The notes beneath the pieces were generated by a model, which saw only the letters and a list, made by a program, of their open reading frames with translations, was not told the DNA's origin and ran no database searches. DNA of 34,912 bases from Fragilaria crotonensis (taxonomy: Eukaryota > Bacillariophyta > Fragilariophyceae > Fragilariales > Fragilariaceae), in assembly GCA_022925895.1 (NCBI GenBank), contig JAKSYS010000655.1:1-34912 (forward strand). Direction: 5' to 3'. The first letter of the stretch is position 1. Each line of letters opens with the position of its first letter. Positions 9,128 through 21,200 of the stretch are shown here, one piece after another. The position numbers and the translations under genes are program-made.

Positions 9128-11719
9128 GATTCCCGAAGGAATGTCCGCAAGGCCATCCATTGCTGCACGCGTCGTCAATTCTCTTTGGTGTCGGAGCCAT
9201 CAGAATTTTGCCAATATTTGTACCAAGGCACTGGGCGCAACGATATTCAACGATTTGGTTTGTGACATGATGACCTAATGTGAGTCTAGGGTCTGGGTTT
9301 GAGAAGAGGTGAGGTCTCGGGCTAGGGACTCTAGCTAGAATAGCCGAAGAGGAGGTCAGGATACTGTCGTCTGTCCTGCTCCCACGTAGCTCACGATGCC
9401 AATCAACACAAGAGCAGGAACTAAATCTATATTTTTCACTCTTACTGGTGTATGACGTCTGTCTTGAGATTTTACTGAGACAGATGCAACCCGCCATTTG
9501 TTTCAAAACAACATGACCGACTTCATCCTTTCCGCTCACGACACGGCCAACGAATTTCCGACATCGTTCTATGGCAATGCCATGCATGGACACCACTGGG
9601 AAGACAAGAATAACTCCTACGTCGACTGAATTTACGACTACCAATCACAGCAAGAACGATTCTTCTTGTTGGATCGCAACACGAGTTATCAAAAACGATT
9701 AGCTCCGACGGTCGATGGCGACAATGGCAATGGGAACTCCGAAAGAACAGAAGACCACCAAATCTCAATTATTGGTACATCGAGGCGATTGGGTCGTCGG
9801 ATCGGAATGTCAACTTTGACGCTCGTGACAGAATAAGATGGTGCAGAGATAGAGATGCGGGCACAAAAATTCTAACAAGGCCCATCCGTCAGGATTGGGA
9901 GGGCTGCCGTACTGCAGTACATCCTTCACATAGCGTGACGGTCGATTGCTAGCGTACCTTTATCAAGTGATGACGTAGTTCGAAGGACTGCGTCTCCTGC
10001 TTCTCTTCAAACCGAGTACAGATTCTTTGAAGGGTGTTTGTGAGGCCGAGAGACCTGCCATGGGTAAAATGAGTGGCAGTGTTCCCGGCTCGACCCTATC
10101 GGAGCGGTGATTGCCCCGACAGTACCGGCTCTATAGTTTCGAGAGTAATTCGACCGGGGAGATTTCGGGTTAGACATGAACATTTTGCGTTGTCATAAAC
10201 TTGAGGCTTGCCATCGGCATCGTCAACGACATCGTCAAGAAACAAAAATTGCCTTTGAAATTGAAGCTCGCTTTTGTTTTCTTCTGGATTGCTGCGCACC
10301 ATGATTTCTCCCGACTCGCAATACTCCCATCTCGATGTCCACGACTAGCGCATGATCATGGTCATCATTTGCTGACTGCTGACGGTATATGGACTCGCAG
10401 TATTACTTCAATCGACTCCTCATCGATTTATAATGAATCCAACTCCAAAACTGCCCCCTCTACGCGAACGCCCACGTCGAGGATTTCATGCACGAGTTAG
10501 TTCGTGGATTGGTGAGAGGGCTTTTGTCTTTCGTTGAGCCCATCTGTCGGATCGTTGTCTCGTTGTCTGATTCAATCTCAGAAGCGGACGTGACTACCGG
10601 TAGTACAAGCTTATGCAAGGTACTGTAGTGTCATACAAAGCATGTCCAGAGTCCTCGGTACTACAAGGTACCAGCGTACTCCGGACCAGCGTAACTTAAA
10701 GAGGCGTGCGTTCGACCTGTGTCTTCCATCATTCAGGATGTTATAACCACGTGTCATCATCCTCGTTTACAAATCTCACCAGGCATCTGGCATCTGTCGT
10801 CCGGTCTGATTATCGTACCGACGCACCAAAAACCAAAATACCACGATCGCTTGCGACGTTGATGCATAATCTTCGCTAGAAATAAACGACTCTTTCAACT
10901 TCGACAAAGATTCGCACAAACTGCGTTAAATGTGAATTGCTTATGCCCATGAAGTTAGATGTGTGGTGTGTCCAAGTGGGAATGGTCATGTCTTCTAAGA
11001 ATGAAATGCTATTATAGGTTATAAATGCTATGCCCAAACGACGAACTAAAACCTCCTACCATAGATTAGGACTGAACTCTTAGCATTTAGTCACAAGGGA
11101 CAGTCGACTCAAAATCAATGTATATATTAAAGAGTTTCACAATCTATTTATCATTATGATAGTGCTGCCGAATGCTACGACCAAATGTGCGAATCAAGAT
11201 TTGTCACGGTTTACACATACGCTACTGTCGACTTAGGAACCATAAAGAAAAATGATTCGCACAAAACTATGTATTGGGAAGGCATATTAAATCTCATGGA
11301 AGCCTTTCAGCCTTGGTCGAAGTCCTACGACCACACGCCCACCTACGACATGAGTACAATACTTAAAGTGCAATATTTAGACCAAAGGCGAAATCCTTCG
11401 TTTCCCAGGTTTCGATACCAATTTCAACGTTGATTCCACGTCGAGCCGATATGTTTGTGCGTTTGAGCATGTCCACGATGTCCTTTAGGACAAGAAGAAA
11501 AGAAGCATCCGAAATGTCAACGCAAATCCTGCAGGACATTCTCCATCACAACTTGAAGATCAAGAACCAGGTTCTTGGCCGCTTCCCTTGATCCGCATCA
11601 TTTCTTTTCACTATTCGACCTTTCGGTCAGGCAAAATTCGTGCCAAGGACTCAACGCTCATCCTCTGCATCATCATCCTCAAGTTCTTCCAGTATTAACG
11701 AGAGGCATTTGCATACGCC
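9128..11719. other. gene-poor region upstream of the giant gene
   Basis: About 2.6 kb without a recognised gene. Several short frames exist on both strands but none shows a family motif. A cluster of GTAC-rich motifs with the palindrome CTACCGGTAG lies at about 10592-10690. The promoter of the giant gene should be within the last few hundred bases; no definite core motif was identified. Confidence 0.4.
10592..10606. promoter_or_regulatory. CTACCGGTAG palindrome, copy 1
   Basis: GACTACCGGTAGTAC contains the 10-bp palindrome CTACCGGTAG. The same 15-mer recurs at 34398-34412, and the 10-mer core again at 34574-34583. All are in noncoding DNA among GTAC-rich sequence. A shared regulatory site or repeat family is inferred. 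Confidence 0.3.
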
Positions 11720-12286
11720 ATGGCTCGACATTCTCTTGTCGTCGACGTTCTCATCGTCACGATGATTGTTCTGTACGTCCCCTTCTCTACGGCCTCATCT
11801 GAAGCTCGAGATGGATGGCTTCAAGTCCATAAACAAGGAGGCAGCGGCAAGGTGTCTGCGGGTGAAACCTCGGCACTGGGTGCCGACGATGATACCGAAC
11901 AAAATGTCCAACCTGACGGAAACACTATCAAGGACGAGGATCCTGACATGTTGCAGCCCTTCTTTGCAAACCACCAGCTTTCGTCCCCTAGGAACGGCAG
12001 CAATGAAAGTTCGATCAGCCGCGACCCCTACTTCAATGGTTCCGCAATATCAACAAGGAGAGCCCAGTCAACCGGAGCTAACTTGATCTCTGATAAGACC
12101 ACCTACTACGACGGACAGAAGATCCAAGTCACGTTCGAAGTTAATGCACCAACAACAACGGAGTTGCCTTTTGTGTTTCCTGGATTGCTTTGTTCCCTCA
12201 GAACACCGTTGACTACTCAGTGTTGCAAACTTGGGATTATACAGCCACAATGTATGGAACCCCGACAGGCAGCGTCGATTTCATGA
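11720..12286 (+). CDS. N-terminal segment of the giant protein up to the first frame break
   Basis: This segment encodes the signal peptide (about residues 1-26), an acidic/Ser-Asn-rich spacer and the first strands of repeat 1 (LISDKTTYYDGQKIQVTFEV). Near 12174 the sequence has TTTTGTGTTTCC where the paralogous array at 28736-28747 has TTTTGTTTCA, two bases fewer. After that point the true reading continues in the frame of 12190-12540 and this frame becomes nonsense until its stop. Confidence 0.6.
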   Translation: MARHSLVVDVLIVTMIVLYVPFSTASSEARDGWLQVHKQGGSGKVSAGETSALGADDDTEQNVQPDGNTIKDEDPDMLQPFFANHQLSSPRNGSNESSISRDPYFNGSAISTRRAQSTGANLISDKTTYYDGQKIQVTFEVNAPTTTELPFVFPGLLCSLRTPLTTQCCKLGIIQPQCMEPRQAASIS

Positions 12287-15200
12287 CTCGCTCCTTGCCA
12301 GCATTGGGTAAATACAAGGCAGTAATGGCAATCGCGTTCAGCGACCCTCTTCGCATCCTCGGCGTAAGCAACGCATTTGATGTCTTGAAGAATGATGCTA
12401 CATTGGTGACGGACGAAGTGCAGTACTTCGAAGGAGAGTTGATCGACTTAAACTTCAACATAAAGGAGTGGGACGGCACCATTGACCCTTGGTTCGCTTG
12501 GGTTGGATTCTTCCCTCAAAATGCTCAAGACTACTCTGTCCCCCCCCTCTTGCGCCGCCGTCCAATCCATACATGTACGAAAACACAGGGACTTTCCAAT
12601 TCTCAAGCAGAGGCCTGCCAGCTTTGAACGCAACCTACAAAGCCGTGATGGCAATTACCTATTCCGAACCCCTACGCATTCTTGGCGTAAGCAACTTGTT
12701 TCAGCTCTTGAGGAACACCGCAGAATTGGCAACAGAGGAACTGAAGTACTATGAAGGAGAAACGATTGATGTCACCTACACGATGAGTCAGGATACGGAC
12801 AACATGGAGTGGGGCTTCGCCTGGGTGGCGTTGTTTGCCGACAACGTAACAGACTACTCTCTTCCTCCTGCTGCTTTTCAGTCAACAGGATATTGGATGA
12901 GGGACAGCACTGCAACCATGCAGTTCTCGAGCAGAAACCTGCCAGTCTTGAATGTCAAGTACAAGGCCGTGATGGCCATAACCGATTCCAACCCTCTCCG
13001 CATTCTTGGCATTAGCAGCTCGTTCGACGTCTTGCAAAACGCTGCGATACTTGTGACTGACGAACCGAAGTACTTCGAAGGAGAAACGATTGATGTCACC
13101 TACACCATGAGTCCAGATACGGACAACATGGAGTGGGGCTTCGCTTGGGTTGCATTGTTTGCCCACAACGTTTCCGACTACTCTCTCCCTCCCGCCGCTA
13201 TTCAGTCAACAGGCTTTTGGATGAGGGACAGCACTGCAACCATGCAGTTCTCGAGTAGAAACCTGCCAGTCTTGAATGTCAAGTACAAGGCCGTGATGGC
13301 CATAACCGATTCCAACCCTCTCCGCATTCTTGGCATTAGCAGCTCGTTCGACGTCTTGCAAAACGCTGCGATACTTGTGACTGACGAACCGAGATACTTC
13401 GAAGGAGAAACGATTGATGTCACCTACACCATGAGTCCAGATACTGACAACATGGAGTGGGGCTTCGCTTGGGTTGCATTGTTTGCCCACAACGTTTCCG
13501 ACTACTCTCTCCCTCCCGCCGCTATTCAGTCAACAGGCTTTTGGATGAGGGACAGCACTGCAACCATGCAGTTCTCGAGTAGAAACCTGCCAGTCTTGAA
13601 TGTCAAGTACAAGGCCGTGATGGCCACAACCGATTCCAACCCTCTCCGCATTCTTGGCATTAGCAGCTCGTTCGACGTCTTGCAAAACGCTGCGATACTT
13701 GTGACTGACGAACCGAGATACTTCGAAGGAGAAACGATTGATGTCACCTACACCATGAGTCCAGATACTGACAACATGGAGTGGGGCTTCGCTTGGGTTG
13801 CATTGTTTGCCCACAACGTTTCCGACTACTCTCTCCCTCCCGCCGCTATTCAGTCAACAGGCTTTTGGATGAGGGACAGCACTGCAACCATGCAGTTCTC
13901 GAGTAGAAACCTGCCAGTCTTGAATGTCAAGTACAAGGCCGTGATGGCCATCGTTGACTCCAACCCCATTCGCATTCTTGGCATTAGCAACACGTTCGAC
14001 GTCTTACAGAATTCTGCAACACTGGTGACTGACGAACCGAAGTACTTCGAAGGAGAAACGATTGATGTCACCTACACCATGAGTCCAGATACTGACAACA
14101 TGGAATGGGGCTTTGCTTGGGTGGCCGTTTATGCCCACAACGTTACTGACTTCTCTCTTCCTCCTGTCGCTATTCAGTCAACAGGCTTTTGGATGAGGGA
14201 CAGCACTGCAACCATGCAGTTCTCGAGTAGAAACCTGCCAGTCTTGAATTCCAAGTACAAGGCCGTGATGGCCACCGTTGACTCCAACCCCCTTCGCATT
14301 CTTGGCATTAGCAACACGTTCGACGTCTTACAGAATTCTGCTACATTGGTTACGGACACGACGCTGTACTACGAGAGAGAAACGATCGATGTCACCTATA
14401 CAATGAGTCAGGATACGGACAACATGGAGTGGGGCTTTGCGTGGGTGGCCTTGTTTGCTGACAACGTTACTGACTACTCTCGCCCTCCAGACTCGATTCA
14501 GTCAACGGGGAGTTGGATAACGGATAGTACTGTAACCATGCAATTCTTGACAAGAGACCTTCAAACTCTAAACGCCAACTACAAAGCGGTGATGGCCATT
14601 ACTGACTCTCGCCCTCCTCGCATCCTTGGGGTGAGCCCCTCATTTCAGGTCAAAGCAGGATTGCGACCGGCGACTCCGTCTCCAACAACGCAACCCACTA
14701 CCCTGAATCCTACAAAGTCTCCGACTACGCTGTCTCCAACGCGTCACCCCACGACGCGGTCTCCGACGGGACAACCGACGACGCGGTCTCCGACGAAGCA
14801 ACCGACGACGCGGTCTCCAACGAAGCAACCGACGACACTTTCTCCAACAAGACAACCAACGACGCGGTCTCCGACGAAGCAACCGACGACACTTTCTCCA
14901 ACGAGTCGACCCACAACGCTGTCTCCAACGAGTCAACCCACAACGCTGTCTCCAACGAGTCAACCCACAACGCTGTCTCCAACGAGTCAACCCACAACGC
15001 TGTCTCCAACGAGTCAACCCACAACGCTGTCTCCAACGAGTCAACCGACGACTGCTAGACCTACCATGACACCGACGACGCTGTCTCCAACGAGTCAACC
15101 AACGACGCGTTCTCCCACGCAGCAACCCACGACGCTGTCTCCGACGGGACAACCGACATCGCTTTCGCCAACGATGCAGCCGACGACACTTTCTCCAACG

Positions 15201-18200
15201 GGACAACCGACGACGTCGTCGCCAACGATGCAACCGACGACTGCTAGACCATCCATGGCACCGACGACGCTGTCTCCCACGCAGCAACCGACGACTTTGT
15301 CGCCAACGATGCAACCAACGACGCGGTCTCCAACAGAACAACCGACGACGTTGTCGCCAACGATGCAACCAACGACGCGGTCTCCAACAGGGCAACCGAC
15401 GACTGCTAGACCTACCATGGCACCGACGACGCTGTCTCCAACGAGTCAACCCACAACGCTGTCACCAACGATGCAACCGACGACCCTCAACCCTACAATG
15501 AGACCGACAACGCTTCCTCCAACGGGGCAACCCACGACACTGTCTCCAACATTGGGACCCGTTGTATGCCCGATTGGTACATTTACGAAAGACTGCCTTC
15601 CACTCATCGCCATTGACACAATTTTTCCAAGTGGTGGCCTCGTTACAGGAGGATTTGTGGTTCGAGTTCAGGGTTTTAACTTTGGAAATTTCAGCAATGC
15701 CACCGTGATGTGTCAATTTGGCGCCTCGAGCGTCAGTGGCACGTACCAGTCAAGGACGGAAGTGGCATGCGTTGCTCCCGACGTCTCTGGATTAGGTGTT
15801 GTTGTGGAGGAAAGTGCAGTGGTCGTGTTCTCCGTGTCGATAGGTGGGCTGACGTCCTACAACAGTGTCCCATTCGAGTTTTTTGGTCTTTGTCGTCGCG
15901 ATGCGTGTGTCAACGGATTCTGCGCTGTTGCTGGGTGTATTTGCGAGAGCGGTTATCAAGGAGAAACCTGCCTCAATGCCGTGATCCCTCCTCGATTGAA
16001 GGCGGTCAATTCAAGTATCATTCAAGTTCGAGAGAATGCTAAGTATACATATCTGGCAACGATCGAACAAGGTGACTTGCCAATATTATGGTCAGTTTCA
16101 GTTGATCCTTCGCAGGACGATGTGTATATGAACCCATCCACCGGAGCTTTGGAATGGGGACAGGTGAAGGCATCAGTGACTGGTAGGCCCTACAACGTGA
16201 CCATTGTTGCCGAGAACAGTGGCGGGAGTGATTCCGTCAGTTTCCAGCTCGAAGCGCTTTCTGAATACATTATTGAGGGGGTGCGGTCGACATTGAGTGA
16301 AGTCTCGAGTGGTCCAGAAGTAACATTGGTTCCAATCGAAGGGTATTGCCTCTTTCGCGACAACCGAAGTGCGGTTCCCTTCTGTGAAGCTGAAATCGTT
16401 GTCACAAAAGACGGCTTCAGGCGCGCAATATCGACTGTCGCTCGACAAGACGGCAAAATTCGAGTTTCGTTTGTTCCCTTTGACGAAGAAGGGGGTACGT
16501 TTTATCTCAGTGGACAGCCGAAGGGATTTCGGAATGATACAATTCAAGACAGCTTCAGTCGCGTTGGCCTCGCCGTGATTCCTCGAGAGTTGCGCATTGT
16601 TGCACTCACGCTCGAGCAAATCGAGGAATCTCTAACAGTTTTGTCACTTTCTGACAATGTTGTGCTCGGAGGTCTATCTGTCAGCATAACGTCTCCGATT
16701 CCACCTGAAATTCAGAACATCAGCATTCAGCTGAACTCCAACGTGCTCGCTCCGAAGTCAAACATCGATGCCACCGTGAGAGTCGTTGGCCGTCTTTCTG
16801 GAACATTTGTTATTCAATACAAGGTTTCAAGCAACACTACCGCCTTTGCTACTGGCCGGCTGTCTTTGGGATTCCAAGCTCCCACTCCAGTGCTAGTGGC
16901 CGAGCCTCCCAGCATTGGACTTCGAGCTGCCCGCGGGGCGAGGTCCATGGCTCAGATCATTCTCACGAATGCGGGGGGAGTCCCGACGGGTGATTTGCAG
17001 GCGATCATGCCGGCAAATTTTCATCTGCTGCAGCTCGCGTCGCACTCTGTCATCCCATCGATCCTCCCCGGGGAATCAGCGACCGTTTTGTTTTCCAGCC
17101 TCCCAAATGCGACCGAGCCATTTCAATCTTGGACGGGAGCCATGAACATTCAGTCGACGACCGTTTCTCTCCGTGTGGACTTTCGCATCGATGTTGTCAG
17201 TAATCTTGTTGGAAATCTAGTTGTCATCACCGAAGATGAAGCGACCTTTCACAAGGAGGGCAATCCGCCCCTCAACACATCGAGTGTGACTATCAAGAAC
17301 GCAGTGACGCTCGAGACGTTTCGACGGTCTGTTGATGCAACCGGTTCGGCTGTGTTTGCCAACGTGTCAAGGGGTGTCTATGAAGTCCGAGCAACAGCCG
17401 CCAAGCATGGGGAGTATATGAAAATGATAGAGGTGACAGGTGCCGATCAGATCATTTATGCGTTCCTTCCAATGCAAGTTGTGTCGTACACATGGAGTGT
17501 GAACCCGATAACACTCGAAGAAGAATACGAGATCGTCCTTGAGACGACGTTCACAACCTTTGTGCCAGCTCCCGTTGTCACAATCGAGCCAAATGAACTT
17601 GATTTGGAGACTTTGATCCCCGGCGAAGATCAAATTAACTTCAAGATCACCAACCACGGGTTCATTGCTGCAAAGGGTGTCCAACTGAACCTTCCACCAA
17701 CGAATGGTCTCCGTTTTGTACCACTCCTTGGTCGCCCGATTGGTGATCTTCCAGCCAATTCTACCATTTACTATCCCGTCAAGGTTGAATATGATAGTGT
17801 TCCATCTGGTATTGGTACGGGTACTGGCACTGGTATCGTAAATACCTGTGATTATGATGTCATCAGCTGTTTTGGGCATTTGGATTGGTACATCATCTGT
17901 CGCGGCATTGTCAACTCCTCAATCCCCGTTGTGTTCAGAAACCCATGCTGTCGCGGGGGCGGCGATGTTGGAACTGTCTTTGGAAGTGGTGGTTACGGTT
18001 ACATTTACGTCTTCGGCGGCAGCAGCTCCATCATCATTCCATGCGGATGTGCAATTGAAGTGTTGAAGTGCGCTTGGTCACTTGCGCCATTTAGCGATTG
18101 CGCCGAGGCCATCGGAGGAGCACTTTCGGATTCTGACACAAGCGTTTCGAATGTCGTGGGCAATGTATTTGGCGCAGGCATGGCGTGTATGGATTACATT

Positions 18201-21200
18201 CCTTTCAAGTTTCCTATGAAAGACTGTTTGAGCGCAGTGGGCTCAGCCGTTGATGTGACGAAGACGGGATTGCCCGCTGTATCTGCCGCAGTGTCGTTCG
18301 GAAGTGCTGCTACGGGATGTGCTGGGGATGTAGGAGAGATTGGAAAGCGATTTTTTCCTTCAATCGCTAATTCCGGTATTCCAAGTACTCGGCGCTTGAC
18401 ACATGGTGATCAATCCCAGCACCACAGGGTTCTTCTCCTTCCAGCGATCGCCGCGTTTGCGTTTGAGGCTGTTTTATATGGCATCTCGCATGCTGATGAC
18501 TTGGTTAAATGTTTCAATGGAATCAAGGAGGAATGTTTTGATGCATCGGTCACTGGCTCGTCCCGATTCTTGCTTGACGTCGATAATGAGCTCTCTATTG
18601 CGCAAGCTAATTTGGTCTATTCCTACGCGGCGTTGGTAACATCCATCGAGTTGGCCTTCTATGTATTTGGGGGGCCCACATTCTTTCAGTCTATGGAATC
18701 GGACCAAGAATTCGCCTTGTTCGATTCTGCGTTCAAGTCATCCATCGACACCAACGGGCCAGGAGGCTCGCTCATCTCCGAGAGCGAAGCGTCGTCCTTG
18801 GCCACCATCCGCCCGACAAGTGATCTCACCTACAGGGATAACCTCAGAGCGTTCGTGGCGAAATGGAATCGATCGCAGGACTACTACGCGCAGGGGTACT
18901 TTCAGCCTTCTGATTTACCGCCAGCTCTTGCGTTGAACTCGGACATGATTAACTTTACGTATATCAACGAGAAAGCTGCATTTTTGAATAATGCGACGCA
19001 GACCGCACTGCGCCGCGGATTCAACGACATATATGATCTCTGGTTAGATGACAAACAAGCGTTGGAGACGGCTAATTCAAGAGTTGACGAAGGCGTCTGC
19101 GCTTCTGTGCGTGTTCAGATCAAACAGAGAGCGGTTCTTACAAGGGATGCATTTGAGGCTGAGCTGCAGATTCAGAATTCTGGTCTCGACATGACCAATA
19201 TGACAATCACGTTATCAATCACAAATCGCGACTCCTTAAGGTCTGCCAACAATCTGTTTGTTCTATCGAGTCCAACCCTTGTCGGCATCACCAATGTGGA
19301 CGGGAACGGAACGCTGGCTGGGTCGATTTCGGGGTCTGCATCTTGGCTGATCTTGGCATTAAGCGATGCTGCACCGATTGTGCCAACATATTACAATGTT
19401 GGTGGGAAGTTTGAATACTACCAAGATGGTGTGCTGACTTCCACTACGATGAATCCTGACACGATTCTGGTCTCGCCAGATCCACAGTTGGATCTGCTGT
19501 ACTTCCATGAGTACGACATCTTTGGCGATGATCCTTTCACACCGCCTATTGAACCTCCTGTGCCGTATAAGCTTGCAGTCTTGGTGAAAAATAGTGGCTA
19601 TGGCGATGCTCAGGGACTAAGAATAATGTCGGGGCAACCGGAAATCATTGACAATGAGAAAGGTCTATTGGTCGACTTCAAGATCATATCCGCAGAGCTG
19701 GCGGGAGAGCCTGTGCAGCCTTCACTCGACGTGAATTTTGGCACGGTCCCGGCTCGTTCCAGTAAGGTTGGGGTGTGGACTTTGACTTCCACCCTTCAAG
19801 GCACTTTCTCCAACTACAATGCCACTTTCACCTACAAGGGACCCCTTAATGACGAACGACTAGCACTCATCAAATCGGTGCAAATGTTCAAACTCTCGCA
19901 TTGTGTATACATTGATTCAGCGGCTTCTGCGGAAGGAGGTGGGTTTGATGACAACCTCCCTGATTTCTTGATCGATAAATTTCCTGATATCGATCTGATA
20001 CCAGACACTCTTATCAGCTCCTATCAGGGAACTGAGTATCCTGTATTCGTGACTATTGGCGGAAAGATTGTCAAATCTGAGGCGGTGGTGGGTGAATCGT
20101 TCACACATCGACTTGTCGTGAATATGTCCTTGCCATATGTTCCTTTGCCATTGGCATCGCCCAACGGAAACTGGTTTTATTTTCGTTTCAACGACACGCT
20201 GCCATCATCCTTTAACCTTCAATCAGTTGTTCGCGAGAGGGGGACCCGGGAGGTTCTTCTTGGGCAGAATGTCTGGCGCACGTCCAAGATACGGCGTCTT
20301 GTTGGAGTTGGTGAAGTGCCTCAAAGATATTTCCATATTCTGGACTATGGGCCCCCCTCTGGTGTTTATGAATTACGTTTCAGCTCGGTTGGTATGGTTC
20401 TCCAACTGACGGCCACCAACATCACTCAAACGTCCGCAGTACTGTCGTGGACCTCTGCGGAGCCAGGGATGTACTTCGCAGTTTATCAGAAGTCAGCATC
20501 GGAGGAACCCGAAAGATACAACTTGATCGAAACGGATGTTCGAGGAACATCTTATTTGGTGTCAAATTTGCTGCCAGCGTCGACTTATTCAATTCAAATC
20601 CGGATGGCATCAGCGCCAGGTGGATACATATCAGGCGGAAGCGAGCTACTACTAACCACACTGGATTCGTTCAATAGAACATTGCAACCTGCGACACTGT
20701 CTCCAACAAAGCAACCAACGACTATACCTCCAACGATGCAACCGACAACGTTGTCTCCAACAAGACAGCCGACGACCCTAAGTCCTACGATGAGACCGAC
20801 TACGCTGTCTCCAACGAGTCAACCGACGACGCGGTCTCCGACGGGACAACCGACGACGCGGTCTCCAACGAAGCAACCGACGTCACTTTCTCCAACGAGA
20901 CAACCAACGACGAGGTCTCCGACGGGACAACCGACGACACTTTCTCCAACGAGTCGACCCACAACGCTGTCTCCAACGAGTCAACCCACAACGCTGTCTC
21001 CAACGAGTCAACCGACGACTGCTAGACCTACCATGACACCGACGACGCTGTCTCCAACGAGTCAACCAACGACGCGGTCTCCCACGCAGCAACCCACGAC
21101 GCCGTCTCCAACGGGACAACCGACGACGTTGTGGCCAACAACCCTACCAACCACGTTGTCTCCATCACAGCAACCAACGACGACTTTGTCGCCAACGATG

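Noticed and set aside
10201-10500. 99-residue plus-strand frame
   Set aside because: No recognisable domain; the sequence changes character along its length and has no neighbouring support.
11185-11433. 82-residue plus-strand frame upstream of the giant gene
   Set aside because: No family pattern and no clear context; it could be a real small gene but nothing supports it.
12160-12550. Explaining the N-terminal frame breaks as introns
   Set aside because: Alignment with array A2 shows only a two-base gain and a one-base loss with coding homology right up to both points, so there is no room for introns.
14664-15566. CRISPR-like array
   Set aside because: The 27-bp units are directly contiguous with no unique spacers, keep a coding frame, and sit in a eukaryotic protein gene.
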